Shown one piece after another: positions 8,297 to 16,893 of a stretch of DNA of 33,750 bases (position 1 is its first letter; every line of letters starts with the position of its first letter). Below the pieces are notes generated by a model. The model saw nothing but the letters and a program-made list of their open reading frames with translations, was not told the DNA's origin and made no database searches. The stretch comes from Planctomycetaceae bacterium (GTDB lineage: Bacteria > Planctomycetota > Planctomycetia > Planctomycetales > Planctomycetaceae). Location: the NCBI GenBank assembly GCA_020426485.1, contig JAGQPY010000010.1, forward strand, positions 1-33,750, given 5' to 3'. The translations under genes were made by a program, and so were the position numbers.

Positions 8297-8470
8297 CCCG
8301 CAGGCGTGGATTGCGGGTTGAAGTGGAGTGTTCCAAGCGCCGGGACGCTCCCGTTGGTCGCTGCGGTCAGGAAGCATTTTCCTGAACATGACGGACAGCA
8401 ACGCGGGTCGGGCCGGGCAGGAGTTCATGTCCGCATCGTTCGTGCAGGCGTAACAAAAAGGTTTGAACAA

Positions 8471-9433
8471 ATGTCTCTTCGCAAGCTGGGAACGTCTGAG
8501 ATTTATGTGTCCTCCGTATCGATGGGCTGCTGGCCCATTGCTGGTATCACCACGCTGCATGCAACGCGCGACGAAAGTCTGAAGACTCTTCGAGCGGCCC
8601 TGAAGTGCGGAATCAATTTTCTGGATACCGCTTATGCGTATGGTGTCGACGGCGAAAGTGAACAGATGATCGGCGAAGTCATCGCCGACTGCCGTTCATC
8701 CGTTGTCGTGGCCACCAAGGGAGGCATTCATCGAGTCGGCCGGGGACAGGATTACGATGGGCGCCCGGAGACTCTGCGACGTGAATGCGAGGAGTCTCTG
8801 CAACGCCTGCAGACCGACTATGTCGATCTGTACTACCTGCACGCTCCGGATCCGAAGACGCCCATCGCCGAATCAGCGGGGGCCATTCGAGATCTGATTC
8901 AGGAAGGCAAAGTCCGAGCAGCAGGGGCGTCGAATCTGAACGTCCAACAGCTGAAGGAGTTTCATGAGGTCTGTCCGCTGACCGCCGTGCAGCCTCACTT
9001 CAATATGCTGCAGCAGGAAATCGAACAGAACGTGGCTCCCTGGTGCCGCGAACATCAGATTTCCCTGTGCGTTTACTGGCCGTTGATGAAGGGACTGCTG
9101 GCCGGACGTCTTCCGCGAGATCACGTGTTTGAGCCGGGTGATGGTCGAGCCAAGTATCCCATGTTTCAGGGACTGGAGTGGCAAAAGAACCAGGACTTCC
9201 TGGATGACCTTCGACAGATCGCCGCCGAAGAGCAGTTAACAGTGTCTCAACTGGTCATTGCCTGGACGGTGTCTCGCCCCGGCATCACGTCGGCATTGTG
9301 CGGCGCCAAGCGAGACTGGCAGATTCAGGAAACAGCGGCTGCAATGAACGTGGTTCTTTCTCCACATGCCCTGTCACAGATCGATGCCGCACTGGAACGC
9401 CGTGGCCCCGCAGTTTCCCGAGCTGCCGTCTAA
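8471..9433 (+). CDS. Aldo/keto reductase
   Basis: The protein from the ATG at 8471 is 320 residues, typical of bacterial aldo/keto reductases. The upstream in-frame extension of 55 codons is rejected because it is Arg/Gly-rich and the family N-terminus 'MSLRKLGTSEIYVSSVSMGCWPI' begins exactly here. The catalytic tetrad is visible: D52 and Y57 in 'FLDTAYAYG', K83 in 'VVVATKGG', H124 in 'LYYLHAPD'. Cofactor-binding features include 'GASNLNVQQL' and the late 'CGAKRDWQIQE', both usual for NADPH-dependent members. The substrate cannot be deduced. It stands 174 nt after the redoxin-like gene and is bracketed by intergenic hairpins (8280-8294 and 9490-9513), which suggests a separate transcript. Confidence 0.9.
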   Translation: MSLRKLGTSEIYVSSVSMGCWPIAGITTLHATRDESLKTLRAALKCGINFLDTAYAYGVDGESEQMIGEVIADCRSSVVVATKGGIHRVGRGQDYDGRPETLRRECEESLQRLQTDYVDLYYLHAPDPKTPIAESAGAIRDLIQEGKVRAAGASNLNVQQLKEFHEVCPLTAVQPHFNMLQQEIEQNVAPWCREHQISLCVYWPLMKGLLAGRLPRDHVFEPGDGRAKYPMFQGLEWQKNQDFLDDLRQIAAEEQLTVSQLVIAWTVSRPGITSALCGAKRDWQIQETAAAMNVVLSPHALSQIDAALERRGPAVSRAAV

Positions 9434-9489
9434 ACGAATTTGCTCTACGATGTACCCGCGTCGAACGATTTTCCGCAGGTAATGGGTTT

Positions 9490-9513
9490 AATCCCGCGAG
9501 GCAGCGCGGGATT
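9490..9513. terminator. Strong inverted repeat after the aldo/keto reductase gene
   Basis: AATCCCGCG and CGCGGGATT are perfect 9-bp arms around a 6-nt loop (aggcag). This GC-rich hairpin lies in the gap between two same-strand genes. The 3' side reads GCTCTTT rather than a pure T-run, so it could be a terminator or a dispersed intergenic repeat. Confidence 0.55.
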
Positions 9514-9576
9514 GCTCTTTCGAAAACTGCTTTAACGAAATCGTTCCACTCGTAATCAACCTTTCACACGTCCGCA

Positions 9577-10500
9577 ATGAGGACTCCGATTGTGGAATCA
9601 ACTCAACCTCTGGCCTGGCTGAACGGTCAGTATCTGCCGTTCAGTGAAATGAAACTGCCCGTGTGGGATCTGGGTGTCGTGGCCGGTGCCAGTCTGACCG
9701 AAATGGCTCGCACCTATCGTCATCAGCCATTTCGTCTGACAGACCACATTGAACGACTGCAGACATCATGCGACGCACTGAAATTCGATTCCGGGCTGTC
9801 AGACGGCCAGTTGCAGCAGATTGCCGAGCACCTCGTCCAACACAACACGGCTCTGATTTCTGATTCCGATGACCTGGGGATCGTGTTGTTCGTCACCGCC
9901 GGCGCGAATCCTACCTATTTAGGTGGTGGCGAGTTGCCGGGACCCTCCGTCGGTGTCCATACATTTCGTCTGCCGTTTGAGATCTGGAAGACTGCCGCCA
10001 CGGAAGGAGTTCGCCTGCGAATTCCTTCCGTTCGACAGCCTTCAGACTGCCGGTTTCCGCTTCACCTGAAATCCCGTAATCGTCTGCACTGGCTGTTGGC
10101 TGATCGGCAGGCGAATGAGCAGGAACCGGGCAGTCGGGCTCTCCTGCTGGACATGGATGGGCGACTGACAGAAACAAGTACTTCGTGCTTCTGGGCCGTG
10201 ATTGGCGGGGCCCTGAAAACACCCGCTCACAATGTTCTGAACAGCATGAGTGCCCGACTCGTTCAGGAAGCGGCAGAACACCTGGGACTTCAAGTGGAAA
10301 AAACAGACCTGCGTCCATCGGATCTGGCTGACTGTTCCGAAGCCTTTCTATCTTCGACTCCGTCCGGTCTGTTGCCCGTAAGATCAGTGGAGGGACGCGA
10401 GATGCCCACCGGAACCGCGTTTCCCGTTTTGAATCAGATCCTCGCTGCGTGGAAAAAAATCACGGGAACCAACCCGCTGGCACAGATACTCCACGACTGA
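9577..10500 (+). CDS. Class IV PLP aminotransferase (BCAT / aminodeoxychorismate lyase-like)
   Basis: The 307-residue protein has the fold type IV pattern. 'LAWLNGQYLPFSEMKLPVWDLGVVAGASLTEMARTY' (12-47) is the N-terminal strand and substrate loop, and 'RLTDHIERLQTSCDAL' (53-68) is the usual helix. The PLP lysine is K165 in 'LKSRNRL', and E199 in 'GRLTETSTSCFW' is the glutamate that contacts the PLP ring nitrogen. 'LLPVRSVEGREM' near the C-terminus is also typical. The family includes branched-chain aminotransferase, D-amino-acid transaminase and 4-amino-4-deoxychorismate lyase (PabC). I cannot separate these by eye, and no pab or ilv partner is nearby. Confidence 0.85.
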   Translation: MRTPIVESTQPLAWLNGQYLPFSEMKLPVWDLGVVAGASLTEMARTYRHQPFRLTDHIERLQTSCDALKFDSGLSDGQLQQIAEHLVQHNTALISDSDDLGIVLFVTAGANPTYLGGGELPGPSVGVHTFRLPFEIWKTAATEGVRLRIPSVRQPSDCRFPLHLKSRNRLHWLLADRQANEQEPGSRALLLDMDGRLTETSTSCFWAVIGGALKTPAHNVLNSMSARLVQEAAEHLGLQVEKTDLRPSDLADCSEAFLSSTPSGLLPVRSVEGREMPTGTAFPVLNQILAAWKKITGTNPLAQILHD

Positions 10501-10870
10501 CATTCTTTCAGACAGGAAGGTAAAAAGTCGCTCACTCACGAACGGCTCGTCTGCGCCGACAGACTTGCGGAAGACAGACCGAACAGCTGCAGCATTGCTC
10601 AGTAATCACTGTGGCCACGGTGAGACCACAGGTCTGACGTCTATTCTGTGGTGTCCGTGTTCCCGACCAAAAATATGGGGCAAAAGGGAAGCCTAAGCAG
10701 ACCACTACCAGTTGGCAAAGAACTGAAGTGAGGATGTTTGGGAAAACCAACCCGGTGCTTCCGGATGAGCGTTTCGGAATCGACCACTCATGAAAGCCGA
10801 ACAGCCGACCATCCGAAGACATCGTGTTTCGGCGTCACCAGGTCGTTCTGCAGGTGAAAAAGAGTGCTGC

Positions 10871-10910
10871 TGATCACATTCTTACAGAGTGACGTTGATC
10901 ACTGTGACGT
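10871..10910. promoter_or_regulatory. Clustered short direct repeats, possible operator
   Basis: TGATCAC occurs at 10871-10877 and 10896-10902. GTGACGT occurs at 10889-10895 and 10904-10910, 15 bp apart. The second GTGACGT is followed by CA, giving the palindrome TGACGTCA. Such spacing could suit a dimeric regulator, but chance is not excluded and no matching regulator is identified. Confidence 0.3.
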
Positions 10911-11189
10911 CAGATGTCTGATCGTGCAGGTGAGTGTGTCGAAATGCGTCAGAAGACTCGGCGGTCCCTTTTCGCAAGTCCAGCGGGCGGGAAGTTCCCA
11001 CGGGCCCGTTTTTTGCAAAAATTCTTGCCAAAAATATCGAGAACTCTAGACGAATTGCCCGTGTCAAGCGTATCAATATGGCATGCGGCAAATTCTGCAG
11101 AAGTTTGGGATGAATTTTGCATTTTCTCTTCGTCCCGGGAGAGAATCCCCATTCAACAAGGAAGATGACGTTGAGAGGCAATTTTTGAG

Positions 11190-11207
11190 AAGGGGTCTGA
11201 CCCTTTT
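11190..11207 (+). repeat. Hairpin AAGGGG-TCTGA-CCCTTT upstream of csrA
   Basis: A 6-bp stem (one G-U pair) can form around TCTGA, with T and A able to add a seventh pair, followed by a short T-run. It sits 54 nt before the csrA start. It could act as a weak terminator, an attenuator or a dispersed palindromic repeat. Confidence 0.45.
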
Positions 11208-11219
11208 CAGATCGCCTTC

Positions 11220-11261
11220 AGGAAGACTTATTTCTGCAACAGGAGCAAAGGAGGTGCAGGA
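11220..11261 (+). promoter_or_regulatory. csrA leader with strong Shine-Dalgarno and four AGGA motifs
   Basis: AAAGGAGGTG at 11247-11256 is a near-perfect Shine-Dalgarno site and fixes the csrA start at 11261. AGGA occurs four times in 42 nt (11220, 11241, 11249 and 11258, the last overlapping the ATG). CsrA binds A(N)GGA in leaders of target mRNAs, so this layout predicts autogenous translational repression, as known for csrA in Escherichia coli. Binding here is inference. Confidence 0.6.
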
Positions 11262-11494
11262 TGCTGATCTTGAGCAGAAAGCTGGGAGAGTCTATTCAAA
11301 TCAGTGACAACATTTCAGTCACGGTCACTGAGGTCAAAGGCGGGCGGGTTCGTCTTTCCATTCAGGCACCCAGGGATGTGCGGGTGCTGCGACAGGAAGT
11401 CTTGGACCGTCTTGCTGAGTTCTCGCAGATCGAAGAGGATCTGCCATCGAACTGTGCAGATAAGCAGACTGTTGCCGACCCGGTCTGTCACTGA
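11261..11494 (+). CDS. csrA: Carbon storage regulator CsrA
   Basis: The 77-residue protein starts MLILSRKLGESI, the invariant CsrA N-terminus. L4 and R6 of the RNA-binding face are present, and the second RNA-contact strand 'APRDVRVLRQEV' keeps V40, V42 and R44. Position 43 is Leu instead of His and position 45 is Gln instead of Glu. The core (about 1-58) is the normal length; the extra C-terminal tail to residue 77 is polar and probably flexible. CsrA is a dimeric RNA-binding protein that blocks or stabilises mRNAs at GGA sites. No flagellar gene or fliW antagonist, its common neighbours elsewhere, lies in this window. Confidence 0.95.
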   Translation: MLILSRKLGESIQISDNISVTVTEVKGGRVRLSIQAPRDVRVLRQEVLDRLAEFSQIEEDLPSNCADKQTVADPVCH

Positions 11495-11698
11495 CGTTTC
11501 GCTTTCTACGCGGACGGATGTGAAACGCATTGCCGTTTAAGTTCCGGCGCGCCTTCATCGCTGTGTTCCATCGGCAGTGATCGCGCGCGGGAACTTTTTT
11601 CGTTGCCTGAATGTTCTCCGATGGTGGTGGCGTTCGGACTCAGTCAGGATCCACTTCTTCGCCTCACGTTCGGCACTCGATCCGGGAAGCAGCGGACG

Positions 11699-13108
11699 TT
11701 ATCGGCCGCCGTTTGCGGCAGCAAAGCACTCCGACGATTCGTCGGATGGAGCGTCCGGTTCATCTTCGCCAAAGGACGGCAGCATCGGCCGTTCGAATGA
11801 ACCGGCCATGGGGCGGACGGCAATGGTGCGACTGAACAAACTTCGCAGATGTGTTCCGGTCGAAGTAACGACATCTCTGCCACCGGGGATCAGGAGCAAC
11901 GACAGACTGCGAGCCAGGGCTGAAGCAACAAAAACAGCCAGATAGGCTTCGCGACCGCTTCCGTAGTATTTCAGCACAGCAGCTCCGATCAGCGTGCCCA
12001 CCACCATGGCAGAAGAGTTTCCAAGGTTATACAGCGTCAGGATATGGACGCGATGATGGCGGGGTATCTGTCGAAAGAACTGCAGCAACATGGCCAGTTC
12101 GTAACATCCCCACACAAGGCCGCTGATCAACTGAACTCCAGCCAGAAACCAGAACTCCTGAGACACCGCCCAGAAGCTGCTGATGGGGATGATTCCCAGG
12201 CCGCCGATCCACATCAGCCGGCCGACTCCCGTTCGATTGGCGATTCGACCCGCCCAAGGCAGCGACAGCATCTTTCCGAGGTATCCGATGGAAAGCAGCA
12301 GCATGTATTCCATCCAGGAATGGTGCAGTGTCTGCCGCATAAACGGCGTGAAATACGGGCCGGCAATAAATACGCCGGTCTGCACGGTCATCAGATACAG
12401 AACGAATCGTCCGGCCGCTCCCGGTCGCGTGACTCGGGTGAACGTATTTCTCACAAAGCCTCGATCGACGTCCGGTTGAGAACCACGCGTTGTGATTTCA
12501 CCGGTACCCTCACTTTGACGATACAGCATGGCGGCCGACAGGAATCGGGCTGATGAACCAATGGCAAACAGCACCGCGAAAATGCTCAACGCCGCCGACG
12601 TGCCTTCGAACGTCCGCAGCAGAATGCCGCCGCTGAAGAGTCCGATCAGGACGCCGATGTGACTCAGACGGCTGCGACGCGAAAAAAAGCCGGCTCGAAG
12701 ATGAGACGGAACCAATTCTTCAACCCACGTATTCCATGCCGGGCCGGTGGACAGACCGGCCGCCCAGTAAGTGGTGGCGGGAATAAAGAATGCCCAGGTC
12801 GGCACGGCTGGTGTGAAAACCATTCCCGCCAGAATCATCAGACTGGCTGCCTGGCCGGATGACATCAACACCACAAAACGTCGATACGAGCCGAACCAGC
12901 GAATCGCCGCCGGAGCCAATAACTGCAGCAGACTTCCCGCCAGCAGAGGAATCGTGGCAATCAACGCGGCGGCAAATTCGCCTCGACCAGCCGCCAGCAG
13001 GAATGCCGGAAGATAGGTTTCCCCGATTCCCACCATGATGCTGAACGCGAAGCCGTCTGCGGTCATCGCCGTCAGATTTCTTCGCAGTGTGACTGTACCG
13101 GCACTCAT
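11699..13108 (-). CDS. MFS transporter
   Basis: From the ATG at 13108 the product is 469 residues with about 12 hydrophobic segments in two halves. 'RRNLTAMTADGFAFSIMVGIGETYLPAFLLAAG' is the start of the first half. A basic loop, 'SHLRAGFFSRRSRL', and a long central loop near 'EGTGEITTRGSQPDVDRG' separate the halves, and 'GRIANRTGVGRLMWIG' carries an RxG-type loop. The open frame continues upstream to 13369, but those 87 residues are Ser/Arg-rich and lack membrane character, so the downstream start is preferred even though no good ribosome-binding site is visible. The C-terminal tail (about 35 residues, Pro/Ser/Asp-rich) is cytoplasmic. The substrate is unknown. Confidence 0.82.
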   Translation of the reverse strand: MSAGTVTLRRNLTAMTADGFAFSIMVGIGETYLPAFLLAAGRGEFAAALIATIPLLAGSLLQLLAPAAIRWFGSYRRFVVLMSSGQAASLMILAGMVFTPAVPTWAFFIPATTYWAAGLSTGPAWNTWVEELVPSHLRAGFFSRRSRLSHIGVLIGLFSGGILLRTFEGTSAALSIFAVLFAIGSSARFLSAAMLYRQSEGTGEITTRGSQPDVDRGFVRNTFTRVTRPGAAGRFVLYLMTVQTGVFIAGPYFTPFMRQTLHHSWMEYMLLLSIGYLGKMLSLPWAGRIANRTGVGRLMWIGGLGIIPISSFWAVSQEFWFLAGVQLISGLVWGCYELAMLLQFFRQIPRHHRVHILTLYNLGNSSAMVVGTLIGAAVLKYYGSGREAYLAVFVASALARSLSLLLIPGGRDVVTSTGTHLRSLFSRTIAVRPMAGSFERPMLPSFGEDEPDAPSDESSECFAAANGGR

Positions 13109-13662
13109 AGCGGACGACGACAATTCAGGAACGTTGTACTGTGCCCGCTTCAGACAGGCGATCAAAGGGTATGCCGAGGGGCTGACGACGAGGCAGGTGC
13201 GTGGAAATCCGTTCCGAACCACAGTTTGCGGTCTCATTCGCGACAGTTCGGCGGCCACGGAGTTTGCCGAAATCTCAGCAACCAGTACAGACGAAAACGA
13301 AATTCCCTCTGTCCGACTGCGAGTTTCCGCGCGAAGTATCAGCGCATGGAGACATGGCTTCGACGGCATTGTTCGGCAGAAGCCGAAATTTCCAAATCCG
13401 GGACGTCGAATCTGATGTGAGATTCCGCGACTCAGTCACCGACCCTCTTCCTGAACGGAAGCAGCCTCCCACATCCCGGTCGAACGACCACGCGTTTAAC
13501 ACCTGCTTCGTTTGAGAAAGGCTCACCAACGTGCGCCCCGCGGAGATCTTTTTAACGCTGCGGAGACATTTTGGGTCAACACATTTGGACCCTGACGCTC
13601 GGGGTCGAGCATCTCTTCGACTGAAAACCAGTCAAAGAGACGATCGGCCTGGCAAAACCGGT
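13109..13662. other. 554-bp gap between the MFS and DNA methyltransferase genes
   Basis: Both flanking genes are on the minus strand, so this region should carry the MFS promoter and the methylase terminator. Short plus-strand frames here are not supported by motifs or ribosome-binding sites. Two modest hairpins lie near the methylase end: GGGTC with GACCC around a 10-nt loop (13574-13593), and GACTG-AAAAC-CAGTC (13619-13633). They could act as terminators, but neither has a convincing T-run. Confidence 0.4.
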
Positions 13663-14844
13663 TTAGTCCGCTGATGTGAAGTTCAGTCGCTTTTGAGCGT
13701 TATTCGTTCGGCATCCCATTTCGATGGCCCGTCGCACGCATTCCTGGGGCTCCAGAGGAATGCCGGCCTGCTGGCAGGCTTTCTGAAATTCGACCTTTGC
13801 ATCCGTATCGGTCTCCAGATCGGCCGCGGCGCCTGCGCCGCATTTTTCGAATGCGAAGCGGATGCCCGCATCAATCGCCGATGCAATGGATTGACGAACC
13901 TCTTTGACAGAAGAAGGCTTCGCAACGGTGGATCGGGCAGTCGTTTTCTTCAGGTTCTTTTTCCACGTTGCGGGAGCCGACATGGTCGGTTCCGGTGCGC
14001 CGGTGAGTGGTTGACCGATCTCCGTATTCTTTAGTCGTTCGGTCCCGGCCTGTACGTAATCGGTGGAGAGTTCAAATCCCAGAAATCTCCGATCAAGTTT
14101 CTTGGCGACCACCAGCGTCGATGCGCTGCCGGAGAACGGGTCCATTACGATCTCGCCGACCTCTGAGCATGTTCGGATGATGCGACCGAGCAGCTGTTCG
14201 GGCATCTGACATCCGTGAAACCCGGCTCGCTCCTTAAACGTCCCGGCAACGCGTGGGAAATACCAGTCGCTTTCCTCGGGCTGAAAACACTGGTCGAGAT
14301 CCTGAGGTCGCAGGGAAAACGTTTGAGGAACCTCGGGCGGAATCACCCAGGTGTCATCCGGAAGCCGGCCGTTCGCGTTCTGGCGAGAATCGTTGTACAC
14401 AAGCATCCGAGCCGACGGAACGCGGTTCTCCAGATCGTCCGCGCGAAAGGTGAACCGTTTGGGGTCTTTGACAAAATGAAACAGGTGCGTGTGTGACCGA
14501 GTGAATTTGTTCTTACAGTTGACTCCGAACGTGTAGTACCAGATCACCCAACTGCGGCAGTGAAAGCCAACTCTCTGAGCTTCCAGCTTGAGTTCGGCGG
14601 CGAAGTCATCGCCGATCGCCAGCCAGAATGTGCCATCAGGCTTCAGGGCACTCCACACGGCCGTGATCCATTCGCCTGACCACCGCAGGTAGTCTTCCGC
14701 CGCCATGCGGTCGTCGTACACATCATATTTGTAGCCGATATTGAACGGTGGATCGGCGAAGACCAGATCGACACTGCCCTGCGGCAATCGATTCATGCCG
14801 TCGATACAGTCGACATTGTGAATGGTTTCCAGAAGATCGTTCAT
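13663..14844 (-). CDS. Beta-class (N6-A/N4-C) DNA methyltransferase with C-terminal extension
   Basis: The 393-residue protein has catalytic motif IV as DPPF (31-34, in '[14 protein letters not shown]') near the N-terminus and the SAM-binding motif I 'DPFSGSAST' (235-243) near the end of the core. That order (catalytic motif, target-recognition region, SAM site) defines the beta class, to which CcrM and HinfI-type enzymes belong. The target-recognition segment spans roughly 80-230. A normal core ends near residue 275. About 118 more residues follow: a Lys/Thr-rich linker (294-312) and a helical part with four Cys. No restriction endonuclease or specificity subunit is beside it, so it is an orphan methylase as far as this window shows. 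Its recognition sequence cannot be predicted. Confidence 0.9.
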   Translation of the reverse strand: MNDLLETIHNVDCIDGMNRLPQGSVDLVFADPPFNIGYKYDVYDDRMAAEDYLRWSGEWITAVWSALKPDGTFWLAIGDDFAAELKLEAQRVGFHCRSWVIWYYTFGVNCKNKFTRSHTHLFHFVKDPKRFTFRADDLENRVPSARMLVYNDSRQNANGRLPDDTWVIPPEVPQTFSLRPQDLDQCFQPEESDWYFPRVAGTFKERAGFHGCQMPEQLLGRIIRTCSEVGEIVMDPFSGSASTLVVAKKLDRRFLGFELSTDYVQAGTERLKNTEIGQPLTGAPEPTMSAPATWKKNLKKTTARSTVAKPSSVKEVRQSIASAIDAGIRFAFEKCGAGAAADLETDTDAKVEFQKACQQAGIPLEPQECVRRAIEMGCRTNNAQKRLNFTSAD

Positions 14845-15208
14845 ATCTCACGACCTGGTCAGTCAGCAGAGCTGATAGCTTCTTCAAAGGACCGGGGTTT
14901 TGATGCGGGACAGCGGAGTCCGTTCATCAGCCAATGGCCACTGTCACTTCTGTCAAAAACACGCTCCATGAATTCCGCAACCGCCGCCGGGGAACTTTAG
15001 CAGTCCGGAGTCGGACTCAAAATCGAGCCACGCCTGGAAATGGCAGAAGCAGCAAACATCCGTCAGGACGGTGGATAAAGAAAACGTCGCGGTCCGTCGA
15101 ATGTGTCACGGCAGAAAGCCGCTATGATGCCGCTCGGCAGTGTTCCCGCATCATACGGAAGACTGCGTCACGATTTGCAACCGAGATTCCCGGCCACAAA
15201 GATTCAGC
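14845..15208. other. 364-bp divergent region between methylase and flavin oxidoreductase genes
   Basis: The two genes diverge, so both promoters should be here. I see an AGTCC/GGACT inverted repeat with a 6-nt spacer (15002-15017) and no convincing small gene. The in-frame extension of the oxidoreductase to 15140 is not supported by a ribosome-binding site. Confidence 0.4.
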
Positions 15209-16642
15209 ATGTCCTTTCCAAGAATATCTTCCTTCAAGACCGTTGACGATTTTCGAACTCGCCTGCAGGACCTGCAACTGAACCTGCCCGTGGCCGATGA
15301 AGTCGCGGTGGGCGATGGTGCCCTCCTGGCCGGCTCGCTGGTCAGTCGGGCAGGACTGATCGGCAACCGCTTCTGCATTCTGCCGATGGAAGGCTGGGAC
15401 GGGACTGCGGACGGCCATCCGTCGGAACTGACTCGACGGCGCTGGAAGAATTTCGGTCTGAGCGGCGCCAAACTGATCTGGGGCGGCGAAGCAGTCGCTG
15501 TCCGCCACGATGGGCGAGCCAACCCCAATCAGTTGATGATCTGTGAGCGGACGCTGGCCGACATCGAAGGTCTTCGCGTGCTGCTGCAGGACACCCACCG
15601 GGAACACTTCAGCAAGACGGATGACCTGTGCGTGGGACTTCAGCTGACCCATTCCGGTCGTTACGCTCGCCCGAATGAAAAGATCAAACCGGAACCAAGA
15701 ACCGCCTATCGTCATCCGATTCTGGATCGTCGAGTCGGCGTGAACGATGACCGCACACTGTTGACGGATGATGACCTGAAACAGCTGATTGACGATTTCG
15801 TAAACGCCTGCGTGCTTGCTCAAAAGGCAGGGTATACATGGGTTGATGTGAAGCATTGTCACGGATATCTGGGGCACGAAATGCTGTCCGGATTCGATCG
15901 CCCGGGACAGTTCGGCGGCAGTTTCGAAAATCGGACTCGATTCCTGCGCGAGATTGCGGCGGGCATTCGCAGCGAAGCTCCCGGCCTTGAAATCGGAGTG
16001 CGCGTGAGCGTGTTTGATTTCGTGCCGTTCGTCGCCAGCAAAGAAGACCGTATTGGCGAACCGGAAGTGAAGGGCGTCTACACCTGCGCGTTCGGGGGCG
16101 ATGGTTCCGGAATGGGCATCGATCTGAACGAACCACTTCGATTCATGGCACTGCTGGAAGAACTTGGCATCGACCTCGTTTGTACCACCTGCGGAAGTCC
16201 GTACTACAACCCCCATATCCAGCGCCCGGCGATCTTTCCGCCGTCCGATGGTTATCAGCCGCCGGAAGATCCATTGGTGGGCGTTCATCGTCAGATCAGC
16301 GTGACAGCGGAGCTGAAGAGGCAATATCCCGGCCTGATTGTCGTGGGCAGCGGTTATTCGTATCTGCAGGAATGGCTGCCGAATGTCGCTCAGGCCGTTG
16401 TCGAACAGGGAGGCGTGGATTCCGTAGGGCTGGGTCGCATGGTGCTGTCGTATCCGGAACTTCCCGCCGATGTGCTCGCCGGTCGGACGATGGCCAGAAA
16501 GAAGATCTGCCGCACGTTCAGCGACTGCACCACGGCACCTCGAAACGGTATCGTTTCCGGATGCTACCCGCTGGACCCGTTCTACAAAGCCATGCCCGAA
16601 CGTGAGCAATTACTGGCAGCCAAAGCCGCTCATTCTTCATAG
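15209..16642 (+). CDS. Old Yellow Enzyme-type NADH:flavin oxidoreductase
   Basis: From the ATG at 15209 the product is 477 residues, longer than the usual 350-400 residue OYE. The FMN-barrel start '[15 protein letters not shown]' (51-65), '[10 protein letters not shown]' (89-98) and '[11 protein letters not shown]' are typical. '[17 protein letters not shown]' corresponds to the substrate-binding His/His-or-Asn strand, and '[15 protein letters not shown]' to the FMN-phosphate strand. Near the C-terminus 'CRTFSDC' and 'GCYPLD' give three cysteines in C-x5-C-x11-C. They recall the [4Fe-4S] site of 2,4-dienoyl-CoA reductase-like members but do not match its four-Cys spacing, so a cluster is unproven. 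There is no FAD/NAD Rossmann domain after the barrel. The likely role is reduction of an unknown enone-type substrate. Confidence 0.87.
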   Translation: MSFPRISSFKTVDDFRTRLQDLQLNLPVADEVAVGDGALLAGSLVSRAGLIGNRFCILPMEGWDGTADGHPSELTRRRWKNFGLSGAKLIWGGEAVAVRHDGRANPNQLMICERTLADIEGLRVLLQDTHREHFSKTDDLCVGLQLTHSGRYARPNEKIKPEPRTAYRHPILDRRVGVNDDRTLLTDDDLKQLIDDFVNACVLAQKAGYTWVDVKHCHGYLGHEMLSGFDRPGQFGGSFENRTRFLREIAAGIRSEAPGLEIGVRVSVFDFVPFVASKEDRIGEPEVKGVYTCAFGGDGSGMGIDLNEPLRFMALLEELGIDLVCTTCGSPYYNPHIQRPAIFPPSDGYQPPEDPLVGVHRQISVTAELKRQYPGLIVVGSGYSYLQEWLPNVAQAVVEQGGVDSVGLGRMVLSYPELPADVLAGRTMARKKICRTFSDCTTAPRNGIVSGCYPLDPFYKAMPEREQLLAAKAAHSS

Positions 16643-16652
16643 CGGCGTCTCG

Positions 16653-16764
16653 CAGGTGCAACGGCATTTGTTGGAATTGATTTGCTGGTTCGTCCTCTTC
16701 TGCAGCGAATTCTGCAGGACATCGCGATTTCTGTCTGCGACCTGCACCTGTCATACAGGTTTTT
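16653..16764 (+). terminator. Terminator-like hairpin with a competing long-range pairing
   Basis: ACCTGT-CAT-ACAGGT (16746-16760), ending in a run of T, is a compact intrinsic terminator-like hairpin after the oxidoreductase gene. CAGGTGCA at 16653-16660 is perfectly complementary to TGCACCTG at 16743-16750, which includes the 5' arm of that hairpin, so the two pairings exclude each other. This could be an attenuator-like switch or coincidence. Confidence 0.5.
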
Positions 16765-16893
16765 CTGTCTGGCCAGGCTGGGGAATTCAGTGAGTTCGCT
16801 GTGATATGTCCATCCAACGATGAACTAATCCGCGAGTTCCGAGGTCTGTATCGGTTGCGCCGTTGATTGAAGAGGTTTCGGAAGGCGATACCG

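Larger units (their letters stand above)
10501..11260 (+). other. 760-bp region upstream of csrA; no convincing gene
   Basis: This long stretch separates the aminotransferase gene from csrA. Candidate reading frames, including a 96-codon minus-strand one at 10532-10822, are Cys/Arg-rich with no recognisable motif or good ribosome-binding site. The region is AT-richer near 11010-11045. It contains two TGATCAC words (10871, 10896) and two GTGACGT words (10889, 10904). It ends with a hairpin (11190-11207) and a GGA-rich leader. It probably carries the csrA promoter and leader, but I could not fix the transcription start. Confidence 0.5.

Noticed and set aside
10532-10822. 96-codon minus-strand frame in the csrA upstream region
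   Set aside because: Cys/Arg-rich, no ribosome-binding site and no motif. The region fits better as regulatory or empty DNA.
13663-14844. Restriction-modification or phage-defence system
   Set aside because: The methylase is real, but its neighbours are a transporter and an oxidoreductase. No endonuclease, helicase or defence gene is visible.
15122-16609. 495-codon minus-strand frame
   Set aside because: It is the mirror of the flavin oxidoreductase gene, which has FMN-barrel motifs. The mirror product is His/Arg-rich and motif-free.
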